Origin: Candidatus Brocadiaceae bacterium
Lineage (GTDB): Bacteria; Planctomycetota; Brocadiia; Brocadiales; Bathyanammoxibiaceae
Length of the DNA: 17,615 nt
Direction of reading: 5' to 3'
Assembly (NCBI GenBank): GCA_030018855.1
Contig: JASEHG010000019.1
Location: 1 to 17,615, forward strand
A program made the position numbers and the translations under genes. The notes beneath the pieces are model-generated. The model was not told where the DNA came from. It searched no databases and saw only the letters and a program-made list of their open reading frames with translations. Shown piece by piece: positions 1 through 6,283 of the stretch; position 1 is the stretch's first letter; each line of letters opens with the position of its first letter.

Positions 1-89
1 CCTCTGGCCGCCGGCCCAGGTTCCTGAAGATTTCCTCTATGGAAGGTAGTAGTGCTTGGCCGTGTCTCTTGACGCCGGGCCCAGCCGGG

Positions 90-152
90 CCTGCCCTTGG
101 ATCCGCCCCTTCGCTTCGCTCAAGGGCAGGCTGAGGCGGAGAAGGGGTGGAT
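90..152. repeat. Interleaved inverted repeats
   Basis: CCTGCCCTTG at 90-99 is perfectly complementary to CAAGGGCAGG at 121-130. ATCCGCCCCTTC at 101-112 pairs with GAAGGGGTGGAT at 141-152 with one mismatch. The two pairs interleave, so both cannot form a simple nested hairpin; they look like overlapping dispersed palindromic repeats. The role is unknown. Confidence 0.6.
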
Positions 153-351
153 ACCGTCCCCCTCTCAAAAGACCTCTCCCCCAGAGTGGTGAGGCCGCCC
201 CTAACACTGCCCTCGCACACGGCCACGCTACCCACCATTCCAGAGGTCTCTATAGCGACCACCCTCAAGTGTATACCTCGCTTAGGTGTTTGATATTTAT
301 ATGGTACAATATATACGTTTATTATATCTTTGTAAGGAAGGTCTATTGTAA

Positions 352-418
352 ATTACAAATTACAGATTTCAAATTTCAAATTTATGTAATTTGCAATTTG
401 CAATTTGTAATTTGTAAT
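352..418. repeat. 67-bp AT-rich inverted repeat
   Basis: Arms of 30 nt at 352-381 and 389-418 flank a 7-nt loop and pair with only about three mismatches. Each arm is built from short iterations of ATTTGCA, ATTTGTA or their complement. It lies just upstream of the kinase promoter. It could be a miniature repeat element or a transcription end for an off-window gene. No encoded protein is implied. Confidence 0.7.
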
Positions 419-444
419 TGTACCCCCACCCCCTTACAATTTGC

Positions 445-474
445 TTGACATGGGGGTTGGGTTTCCATAATAAT
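445..474 (+). promoter_or_regulatory. Sigma70-type promoter for kinase/regulator genes
   Basis: A perfect -35 hexamer TTGACA lies at 445-450. It is followed by an A+T-rich -10 region: AATAAT at 469-474 with an 18-nt spacer, or CATAAT at 466-471 with a 15-nt spacer. It is about 110 bp upstream of the GTG start at 585 and is the best vegetative promoter seen in the window. Assigned by motif only. Confidence 0.55.
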
Positions 475-584
475 AAATTTATAGTTTATGTGCACATGCC
501 AGTTTGCCGCCTGGCCTTGTAACAGCTTGTAATAATAAGGTATAGCTGGCGAATCAACGTCTTCCTCCTAAGAGGGGTAGTCTG

Positions 585-2306
585 GTGAATCCATCAAGAG
601 ACCTTTTCCAAGAAGAACTCATAGAGCGCCTCTACTGGTTTATCCGCTTGAGGTGGTTTGCGGTAGCCGGGGTGCTTGGAGTAGTGTGGGTTGCTTATGA
701 TTGGGGGATTGTGGACTCCCCCACCCCGTTCGTTGTTATTTCTTTAATCCTATTGGTCTTAAACGTCCTTTTTTCCATCCATGCAGACCGTGCCAAGGAA
801 CATCCACAGTGGGCAACCATTAACGCCAGGGTACAGATTATATGTGACTTGTTGGGTCTCCTCGCCCTCCTCCACTTCGCAGGGGGTGCAGAGAACCCCT
901 TCCTGTTCTATTTTATCTTCCATACCATACTGGCCAGCATCCTGTTAGAGCGTAGAGAGAGTTACTTCTTTGCCCTCACGACCATAATGCTATTTGGGGT
1001 GCTTGTGTTCCTGGAATATACGGGGGTTCTCCCCCACCATCCCCTTGTAAAATACAAGAATCCTTTTGTGAGTCTGGCCATTCCAACGTGGTGGAAGGAC
1101 CCTGTCTATCTGACGGGCATACTCTTTGTATTTGCTACCACGGTGCTTTTTTCCACCTACTTTACCGTTTCCGTGGCCACGAGGCTCAGGGAGCGGAGCC
1201 GCAGGCTGAAGGCCCTGCAGGAAGAGCTCCTGAGGACGGAAAAGGATAAGTGGAAGGCCATAATTGAGTGCATGAAGGAGGGGGTCATCTACGTGGATAA
1301 TGGGGGAAAGATAGACTTTTATAATGCCTCCGCCGCAGACGTTAAGGAGTTAACCTTCTCTACATGTTATCCTGCCGATAGTCATGAGACCCTTGGGGGG
1401 CAGACGGAAGACCCCTGCAGTTCCAACAGGATACTCCAGGCAGGGGGAAGGGTGTACGAGAGTACCTGTTCCCCGATAAGAGATTCCGAGGGCAAGCATC
1501 TGGGTACGGTGCTGGTGAATCGTGACATAACGGAGCGGAGGGAGATGGAAAAGAGGCTTATGCACCAGGAAAAGATGACGGTTATTGGTAAACTGTCGGC
1601 AGGGATAGCCCATGAACTGAATAACCCCCTTGGGGTCATCTCTATGTTCACTCAAATGGCCCTGAAAAAGGTCCCAAGCGGCAGTCCCCTGCAGGAGTAC
1701 CTGGATACCATAAAGAGGAACACAGATGTATGCAAGAGGGTTATCCAGAGCCTCCTTTCCTATGCCAGGATGGTACCCGTCCACCCCAGGGATATAAACC
1801 TTAACGACTGCGTAACGGACGTCCTCTTTATGTGCCGCCCCTTAGTGGAGAAGCACGGGATAAGACTGGAGACCGCGCTTTACAAGGGACTTCCCCTCTT
1901 TAGGGGAGACCCTGACCTCCTTCGGCAGGTGTTTATGAATATAGTGGTTAATGCCGTCCAGGCACTGGAGCAAGGGGGTAGATTAAGGGTAGCCTCTGAC
2001 ATCCTCCAGGAAGATAGTACCCTGGAGGCCGTGAGACTGGTCTTTGAGGACAATGGCCCGGGGATAGCCCCCGAGCATATGGCCAGGCTCTTTGAGCCCT
2101 TCTTTACTACGAAGCCAGAGGGTGCGGGGACTGGGCTGGGACTTTCCACATGTAAGAACATTGTGGAGGGTCACGGTGGTTTCATGCAGGTGGAGAGTGA
2201 GGTGGGCAAGGGTAGCCGCTTTACGGTGGTATTGCCCGTTAAGGGAGAATTTGCCAGGGAAGGGAATTCTGCAGTAAGGGTTGAAAATCTTTGGAGTTGG
2301 AAATAG
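585..2306 (+). CDS. Membrane PAS histidine kinase with RegB-like quinone motif
   Basis: Sensor kinase of 573 aa that should autophosphorylate and pass phosphate to the NtrC-like regulator directly downstream. About six hydrophobic segments (roughly residues 22-43, 49-66, 85-100, 106-122, 127-148 and 173-198) form a membrane sensor. Between the third and fourth, G100-G-A-E-N-P-F106 matches the GGxxNPF motif that binds quinone in RegB/PrrB-type kinases. A PAS domain (about 220-325) carries C229, C261, C278 and C295. The kinase core follows: H-box HELNNPLG with H343, an N-box (NIVVNAVQAL), DNGPGI, FEPFFTTK and GTGLGLS. The start is GTG at 585, preceded 7 nt away by AGAGGGG. The kinase role is certain from the motifs; quinone sensing is inferred from the motif; the partnership with the next gene is inferred from adjacency. 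Confidence 0.93.
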   Translation: MNPSRDLFQEELIERLYWFIRLRWFAVAGVLGVVWVAYDWGIVDSPTPFVVISLILLVLNVLFSIHADRAKEHPQWATINARVQIICDLLGLLALLHFAGGAENPFLFYFIFHTILASILLERRESYFFALTTIMLFGVLVFLEYTGVLPHHPLVKYKNPFVSLAIPTWWKDPVYLTGILFVFATTVLFSTYFTVSVATRLRERSRRLKALQEELLRTEKDKWKAIIECMKEGVIYVDNGGKIDFYNASAADVKELTFSTCYPADSHETLGGQTEDPCSSNRILQAGGRVYESTCSPIRDSEGKHLGTVLVNRDITERREMEKRLMHQEKMTVIGKLSAGIAHELNNPLGVISMFTQMALKKVPSGSPLQEYLDTIKRNTDVCKRVIQSLLSYARMVPVHPRDINLNDCVTDVLFMCRPLVEKHGIRLETALYKGLPLFRGDPDLLRQVFMNIVVNAVQALEQGGRLRVASDILQEDSTLEAVRLVFEDNGPGIAPEHMARLFEPFFTTKPEGAGTGLGLSTCKNIVEGHGGFMQVESEVGKGSRFTVVLPVKGEFAREGNSAVRVENLWSWK

Positions 2307-2323
2307 GGCAGGCGCAGAAGAGA

Positions 2324-3736
2324 ATGAGCAAACCTAATATTTTCGTAGTGGATGATGAACCAGATATGGTGAAAGGCCTTGTCCTCGTGCTGAGGGAGAT
2401 AGGGGAGGTAGGTACTGCCCCTACGGCGGAAGAGGCCCTGGAGTATATAAAGAGAAACCCGGTGGACGTACTGGTAACAGACGTCCGAATGCCGGGGATT
2501 GGTGGAATCTCCCTCCTGGAGAAGATAAAGGAGTTTCGTCCCAGGATAGAGGTTATAGTCCTCACGGCGTATGGTTCTATAGAATCTGCCATAGATGCCA
2601 TGAAGAAGGGGGCCTATCATTACGTTACGAAGCCATTTAATAATGATGAGCTACTGATAGTGGTACAGAGGGCCCTCCAGGATAAGCGCTTCCATGAGGA
2701 GTTAGAATATCTCAGGGAGAAGGTGAACAAGGCCCATGTCTTTGAGAGTATCATTGGGCGTGACTGGAAGATGCAGGAAATCTTTGAGACCATCAAGAAG
2801 GTGGCGCCCTCTAAGGTACCCATCCTCATCCAGGGGGAGAGCGGCACCGGCAAGGAGCTTATTGCCAGGGCCATACACCAGCAGAGCCCCCGCTCCAAGA
2901 ACCGCTTCCTCGGGATTAATACCGCCGCCTTACCAGAGAACCTGCTAGAGGCCGAACTCTTTGGATACAAGAAGGGGGCATTCACCGGGGCAGATTACGA
3001 CAAAAAAGGCCTTTTAGTCCAGGCCACACAGGGTACTTTCTTCCTGGACGAGATAGGCAGCATGTCCCTGGCCTTCCAGAGTAAGCTACTGCGGGTGATA
3101 CAGGAGATGGAGGTTATCCCTGTGGGTGCTACCGAGCCGTTAAAGATAGACGTCCGTTTTATCTCTGCAACCCACACCGACCTGGAGAAGGCCGTTAAGG
3201 ACGGTGCGTTCAGGGAGGACCTCTACTACAGACTCAACGTGGTGAGGATTAACGTCCCCCCCCTGAGGGAGAGGAAAGAAGATATACCCCTCCTGGCGGG
3301 TCATTTCCTGGAGAAATGGGCAGAAGGGGAAGAAAAGAAGGGTCTTACCACGGGCGCCCTCAGGCGTTTAATAGAGTATGACTGGCCCGGTAACGTCAGG
3401 GAACTGGAGAACGTCATCCAGAGGGCCATGCTCGTTGCAGAAGGAGTGGATATACAGCTTTCAGACATCCTGCTCAGGCAGGAACCGCTTCCATGGTTAG
3501 TAGAGGCCGAGGGTTTTAGCAGTGCCACTTACGATAAGGCTAAGGAGGAGGTCTTCCGCCACTTCCAGCGAGAATACTTTACGAACCTCCTCAAGAGGTG
3601 TAACGGTAATATTACCCTTGCGGCCGAAAAGAGCGGTATAACCAGGACTGCCTTACACCGTATCATAAAGAAACTGAACCTTTCCGACGAAGTCCTAACC
3701 ATGCGGGACTCCCTACCTCAGGCTACCACAAAATAG
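2324..3736 (+). CDS. NtrC-family sigma54-dependent response regulator
   Basis: Activator of about 470 aa that should switch on sigma54 promoters when phosphorylated. An N-terminal receiver has the acidic pair in VVDDEPD and phospho-acceptor D53 in VTDVRMPG, with the conserved Lys in VTKPF. The AAA+ domain has Walker A GESGTGKE (171-178), the sigma54-contacting GAFTGA loop (218-223), Walker B FLDEIG and an arginine-rich FREDLYYRLN segment. The C-terminus is a Fis-type helix-turn-helix (NITLAAEKSGITRTALHRI). All key residues are intact. I chose ATG 2324, 17 nt after the kinase stop, because it begins right at the receiver fold; an in-frame TTG at 2291 would overlap the kinase and add 11 residues. 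The likely target is the -24/-12 promoter at 4096-4111, with a candidate binding site at 3911-3940. Confidence 0.95.
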   Translation: MSKPNIFVVDDEPDMVKGLVLVLREIGEVGTAPTAEEALEYIKRNPVDVLVTDVRMPGIGGISLLEKIKEFRPRIEVIVLTAYGSIESAIDAMKKGAYHYVTKPFNNDELLIVVQRALQDKRFHEELEYLREKVNKAHVFESIIGRDWKMQEIFETIKKVAPSKVPILIQGESGTGKELIARAIHQQSPRSKNRFLGINTAALPENLLEAELFGYKKGAFTGADYDKKGLLVQATQGTFFLDEIGSMSLAFQSKLLRVIQEMEVIPVGATEPLKIDVRFISATHTDLEKAVKDGAFREDLYYRLNVVRINVPPLRERKEDIPLLAGHFLEKWAEGEEKKGLTTGALRRLIEYDWPGNVRELENVIQRAMLVAEGVDIQLSDILLRQEPLPWLVEAEGFSSATYDKAKEEVFRHFQREYFTNLLKRCNGNITLAAEKSGITRTALHRIIKKLNLSDEVLTMRDSLPQATTK

Positions 3737-3765
3737 AGACCCCCTGGCTAAAAGGAAGGATTGTA

Positions 3766-3798
3766 AATTGGAAACTGGAAATTTTAAATCTTCCAATT
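3766..3798. repeat. Short inverted repeat after the regulator gene
   Basis: AATTGGAA at 3766-3773 pairs with TTCCAATT at 3791-3798 around a 17-nt A+T-rich loop, about 30 bp past the regulator stop codon. There is no T-run, so an intrinsic terminator is not established. It may be another copy of the A+T-rich repeats seen near 352-418. Confidence 0.4.
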
Positions 3799-3824
3799 AT
3801 CCTACCCCCTAAGAACTCCCTTTA

Positions 3825-3839
3825 TCCGCCTCAGGCGGA
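3825..3839. repeat. TCCGCCT-n-AGGCGGA palindrome
   Basis: Perfect 7-bp arms around one base (TCCGCCTCAGGCGGA). The same core recurs at 11685-11701 and in related form at 11738-11765, so it is a dispersed palindromic repeat family rather than a site specific to this promoter. Confidence 0.7.
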
Positions 3840-3910
3840 CAACATGCCCCTACTAGCTTATACGTCTCAGGCAGATTACCTTAAATACCCCTAACACAGG
3901 ACGCACACTT

Positions 3911-3940
3911 TAGTACACAGACATGTATACTAGAGTATAC
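3911..3940 (+). promoter_or_regulatory. Candidate upstream activator dyads
   Basis: Three copies of one half-site lie in alternating orientation: TAGTACAC (3911-3918), GTATACTA (3925-3932) and GAGTATAC (3933-3940). The last two form a 16-bp dyad, GTATACTAGAGTATAC, with seven paired bases on each side. The first two form a second dyad with one mismatch and a 4-nt spacer. The centre lies about 190 bp upstream of the expected start of the sigma54 promoter, a usual distance for NtrC-type activator sites. Binding by the regulator encoded at 2324-3736 is inferred. Confidence 0.45.
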
Positions 3941-4095
3941 CCACTCAGGTCTTTTACTATTAAGCACTTACATCTGCCACCCCACAGCTTGCCAACGGGG
4001 TTGTAACAGGCCCACCTTCTTTTGTACTCACAGAAGTTGTACCAACCCCTTTACCCTCAATACGTTAAGAAAAGGCTTAAGGCATGTTTCCTAAA

Positions 4096-4111
4096 TGGTA
4101 TGTCAATTGCT
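4096..4111 (+). promoter_or_regulatory. Sigma54 (-24/-12) promoter for the Nxr unit
   Basis: TGGTATGTCAATTGCT has the invariant GG at 4097-4098 and GC at 4109-4110 separated by exactly 10 nt, with TTGC(A/T) fully matched in the -12 half and TGG-A-G matched in the -24 half. The predicted start near 4122 leaves a leader of about 43 nt before the ATG at 4165. A sigma54 activator gene lies immediately upstream, which supports the call. Confidence 0.65.
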
Positions 4112-4164
4112 ACCGTGTCTAAGGCAAGGTGGAAAACTTATATATATTATTTGGGTGAGATTGC

Positions 4165-4602
4165 ATGGGGGAAAAGATATTAGTGTTGGATAGTGACAGG
4201 GACCACCAGAAGAGGATTAGGTTCCTCTTGAACAAGGCAGGTTACGAGACCATGGCCGTGGAGGATAGATTTTCTGGACTCCAGGCCCTCAGGGAAGGTG
4301 GCAGGGCCTTGGCCGTGGGCTCAGCCGAATCGGCCACTCTTGACAGGAGAGGTTTTTCCGCAGTAGTGCTGAGAGAAGAGGCCGACGGCACAATCAGTGT
4401 CCCGGACATGCTCCAGGATATAAAGGCCATCTCCCCGGAGATGCCAGTGGTCGTGAGTGCTGACTCCTGGACGCCCCAGTCTCTTCAATATTGTACCGGG
4501 GGCGGGGCCTTCTTCTGCATGGATAAGGAAGCCGAAGGTGACCTACTTGTGCAGGTGTTAAGCAAGGCGATTGAAGAATATAAACTGTCCTCAAAGTTGT
4601 AG
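4165..4602 (+). CDS. Pseudo-receiver domain protein lacking phospho-Asp
   Basis: A 145-aa stand-alone protein with a receiver-like pattern: ILVLDSDRD near the N-terminus replaces the acidic pair region, S98 sits at the Thr/Ser position in PVVVSAD, and K121 at the conserved Lys. The beta-3 strand that should end in the phospho-acceptor Asp reads FSAVVLRE, with R70 at that place, so ordinary phosphorylation looks impossible. There is no output domain, membrane segment or metal motif. It is the first gene downstream of the sigma54 promoter, 46 bp before the NxrC-like gene. ATG 4165 follows GGGTGAG at a workable distance. It may be a phosphorylation-independent partner or modulator of the regulator or of Nxr; the function is unknown. 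Confidence 0.75.
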   Translation: MGEKILVLDSDRDHQKRIRFLLNKAGYETMAVEDRFSGLQALREGGRALAVGSAESATLDRRGFSAVVLREEADGTISVPDMLQDIKAISPEMPVVVSADSWTPQSLQYCTGGGAFFCMDKEAEGDLLVQVLSKAIEEYKLSSKL

Positions 4603-4626
4603 AGGCAATTCATGAGTTGCCCCTGC
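4599..4626. repeat. Imperfect palindrome overlapping pseudo-receiver stop
   Basis: The 18-nt core GGCAATTCATGAGTTGCC at 4604-4621 can fold as nine pairs including one wobble. Flanks GTAG(A) and (C)CTGC extend the pairing to 28 nt with one mismatch. The GTAGnGGC...GCCCCTnC outline resembles the 29-bp palindromes at 6229 and 9649. It overlaps the stop codon at 4600-4602 and ends about 8 nt before the AAAGGAG ribosome site of the next gene. Confidence 0.65.
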
Positions 4627-4648
4627 TTAGGTAAAAGGAGAGGGAGTT

Positions 4649-6211
4649 ATGGGATATACGAGACGGGCAGTCGTCTTTCTGATTAGTTTAGGGTTGATAG
4701 CCCTCAGCCATACCCCTGTTTTTGCCAAGGGAGATGCAGGCGCCGGGAAGGGGGTCTTTGAAAAGAGGTGTCAGGGCTGTCACGGAGAAAAAGGGGATGG
4801 CAAGGGTCTAGCCGCCGTCTTCCTGTACCCCAAACCTGTAGATTTTACTGGTGGCAAGTTCAAACTCCGCTCCACCCCGTCCGGAGAGATGCCCACCGAT
4901 GACGACCTCTTTAAGACCGTTGCCGATGGTATCCCGGGGAGCGCCATGCCCTCCTTTGCCTATATCGCAGACGATGAGCGCTGGAACGCCATACAATACA
5001 TGAAGACCCTCGCATTATATTTTGATGAGGAAGAGGGAAAGACCTACAACCTCTTTGAGCTCAGGGGAGCCCCACACCCACTAACCGTCGCCCCCGAGCC
5101 GTCCATGACCACTGAGACCCTTGCAAAGGCGAAGACCGTTTATGAACAGGAGAAGCTGGGATGCATAAAGTGCCACGGCAGGCTCGGGAAAGGGGACGGT
5201 CCATCGGCCCAGGAGCAGGTGGACGACTGGGGCAGGCCCATAAAGGTGAGAGATTTTACCACAGGCGTATTCAAGGGTGGTAATACCAACAGAGACGTTT
5301 ATTTGAGGTTTGCCACCGGGATGAGCGGCACCCCAATGCCTGCCTTCTCTGGTGAACAGCTTTCAGATGCGGACCGCTGGTCATTAGTCCAATACGTCCA
5401 GTCCCTGAAGAACCCGGACGTAAGGTTGGCTACCCCACCGGCCGACGCCACCATAGTGGCCACCCAGACTAACGAGGATATCCCAGACGATAACCCCGAG
5501 GCTACGGTCTGGCAGTCAGCCAGGGAATACGAAATACCACTTAACAGGCTCTGGCAGCCAGAGATTCTACCCATGCACGTGCGGGTCCGTGCCCTCTACA
5601 ATGGCAAGGATGTGGCCATACACCTGGAGTGGGATGATGCTACCCAGAACATGGGCTATTCCCAATCGCAGACCTTTAGAGATGGTGCAGCCGTACAGTT
5701 TTCCCCCAGCGGTGAGTTCCCCTTCATAGGGATGGGTAATGGTAAGACTATGACAGGGCTAGAGATTCCTGTCAACATCTGGCACTGGAAGGGAGACTGG
5801 CAGGCAGATGCTGGTACCTATACCGATATAAAGCACGTCTATCCGTCCATGCACGTGGATACCTATTATTTCCCCAAGGAGGTGCAGGATAAGACCTACC
5901 TAGCTGGTCGTGCGGCAGGCAACTTGTTTTCCAGCGACCATCGTCCCTCCGTTGTAGAAGACCTGAATGCCGTAGGTTTTGGGAGCCTGGAGTCCCAGCC
6001 CGTCAGCTCGCAGGGCGTCCAGGGGAGAGGCGACTGGTCAGATAACAAGTGGCAGGTGGTCTTAAGGCGTCCCCTGGAGTCCCAGGAGGCCAGGGACGTA
6101 AAGTTCTCAAAGGGTGCCGCCATCCCTGTATCCTTTGCTGTATGGGATGGTGCCCATCAGGACAGGGACGGCATAAAGTTTGTATCCACCTGGTTTAGAT
6201 TAAAAATGTAG
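4649..6211 (+). CDS. nxrC: NxrC-like gamma subunit fused to diheme cytochrome c
   Basis: Exported electron-transfer subunit of 520 aa. A Sec signal peptide (MGYTRRAVVFLISLG..., cleavage likely after A26) leads into two cytochrome c modules with heme motifs CQGCH (41-45) and CIKCH (172-176). Each module has a downstream Met-containing segment (GSAMPSF, GTPMPAF). Residues about 290-520 resemble the heme b gamma subunit of ethylbenzene dehydrogenase: FRDGAAVQF, a GMGNG segment with M362, PVNIWHWKGDW, and VWDG...DGIKFVSTW with K510. M362 and K510 are the likely axial heme b ligands, by analogy with EbdC. It would carry electrons between NxrB and outside cytochromes. A strong site, AAAGGAGAGGGAG, precedes ATG 4649. 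The three-heme fusion is unusual; a role in another type II enzyme is possible but the neighbours argue for Nxr. Confidence 0.85.
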   Translation: MGYTRRAVVFLISLGLIALSHTPVFAKGDAGAGKGVFEKRCQGCHGEKGDGKGLAAVFLYPKPVDFTGGKFKLRSTPSGEMPTDDDLFKTVADGIPGSAMPSFAYIADDERWNAIQYMKTLALYFDEEEGKTYNLFELRGAPHPLTVAPEPSMTTETLAKAKTVYEQEKLGCIKCHGRLGKGDGPSAQEQVDDWGRPIKVRDFTTGVFKGGNTNRDVYLRFATGMSGTPMPAFSGEQLSDADRWSLVQYVQSLKNPDVRLATPPADATIVATQTNEDIPDDNPEATVWQSAREYEIPLNRLWQPEILPMHVRVRALYNGKDVAIHLEWDDATQNMGYSQSQTFRDGAAVQFSPSGEFPFIGMGNGKTMTGLEIPVNIWHWKGDWQADAGTYTDIKHVYPSMHVDTYYFPKEVQDKTYLAGRAAGNLFSSDHRPSVVEDLNAVGFGSLESQPVSSQGVQGRGDWSDNKWQVVLRRPLESQEARDVKFSKGAAIPVSFAVWDGAHQDRDGIKFVSTWFRLKM

Positions 6212-6228
6212 CGTTACAGGAAACCGGT

Positions 6229-6257
6229 GTAGGGGCGACCCGACGGGTCGCCCCTAC
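6229..6257. repeat. 29-bp perfect palindrome between nxrC and nxrA
   Basis: Arms GTAGGGGCGACCCG and CGGGTCGCCCCTAC, 14 nt each, flank a single A. The copy at 9649-9677 is identical except for the central base. Placed 17 bp after the nxrC stop and about 26 bp before the nxrA start, it would form a very stable hairpin in the message. There is no T-run, so it is more likely a REP-like repeat than a full terminator. Confidence 0.9.
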
Positions 6258-6283
6258 AAATAATAGAGGGAGGATAAGAGATA

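Larger units (their letters stand above)
1..584. other. Non-coding, repeat-rich leader region
   Basis: I see no convincing gene here. The only long open frame (56-448, +) is low-complexity: its first half is G+C-rich inverted-repeat sequence and its second half is AT-rich repeat, with no recognisable protein motif. Contents are a mosaic of inverted repeats at 90-152, a long AT-rich inverted repeat at 352-418, and a sigma70-type promoter at 445-474 leading into the kinase gene. A gene could end or start off the left edge, but nothing in the first 60 bases proves it. Confidence 0.6.
3737..4164. other. 428-bp regulatory gap between regulator and Nxr unit
   Basis: No gene is supported here. From left to right it holds a short inverted repeat (3766-3798) that may end the kinase/regulator transcript, a TCCGCCT-AGGCGGA palindrome (3825-3839), overlapping dyads suggestive of an activator site (3911-3940), and a sigma54-type promoter (4096-4111). 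The base composition is more A+T-rich than the flanking genes. Confidence 0.7.

Noticed and set aside
1..75. Possible end of a gene, or start of a minus-strand gene, at the left edge
   Set aside because: Short open stretches exist on both strands, but none has a usable start with a ribosome site or a recognisable motif, and the sequence is too short to judge.
56..448. 130-codon open frame on the + strand
   Set aside because: It runs through inverted repeats and the AT-rich repeat, has no ribosome site or protein motif, and ends at the edge of the kinase promoter.
2291..2323. TTG 2291 as start of the regulator
   Set aside because: It would overlap the kinase and add 11 residues outside the receiver fold; ATG 2324 gives the usual N-terminus. 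It cannot be fully excluded because the ribosome site before 2324 is weak.
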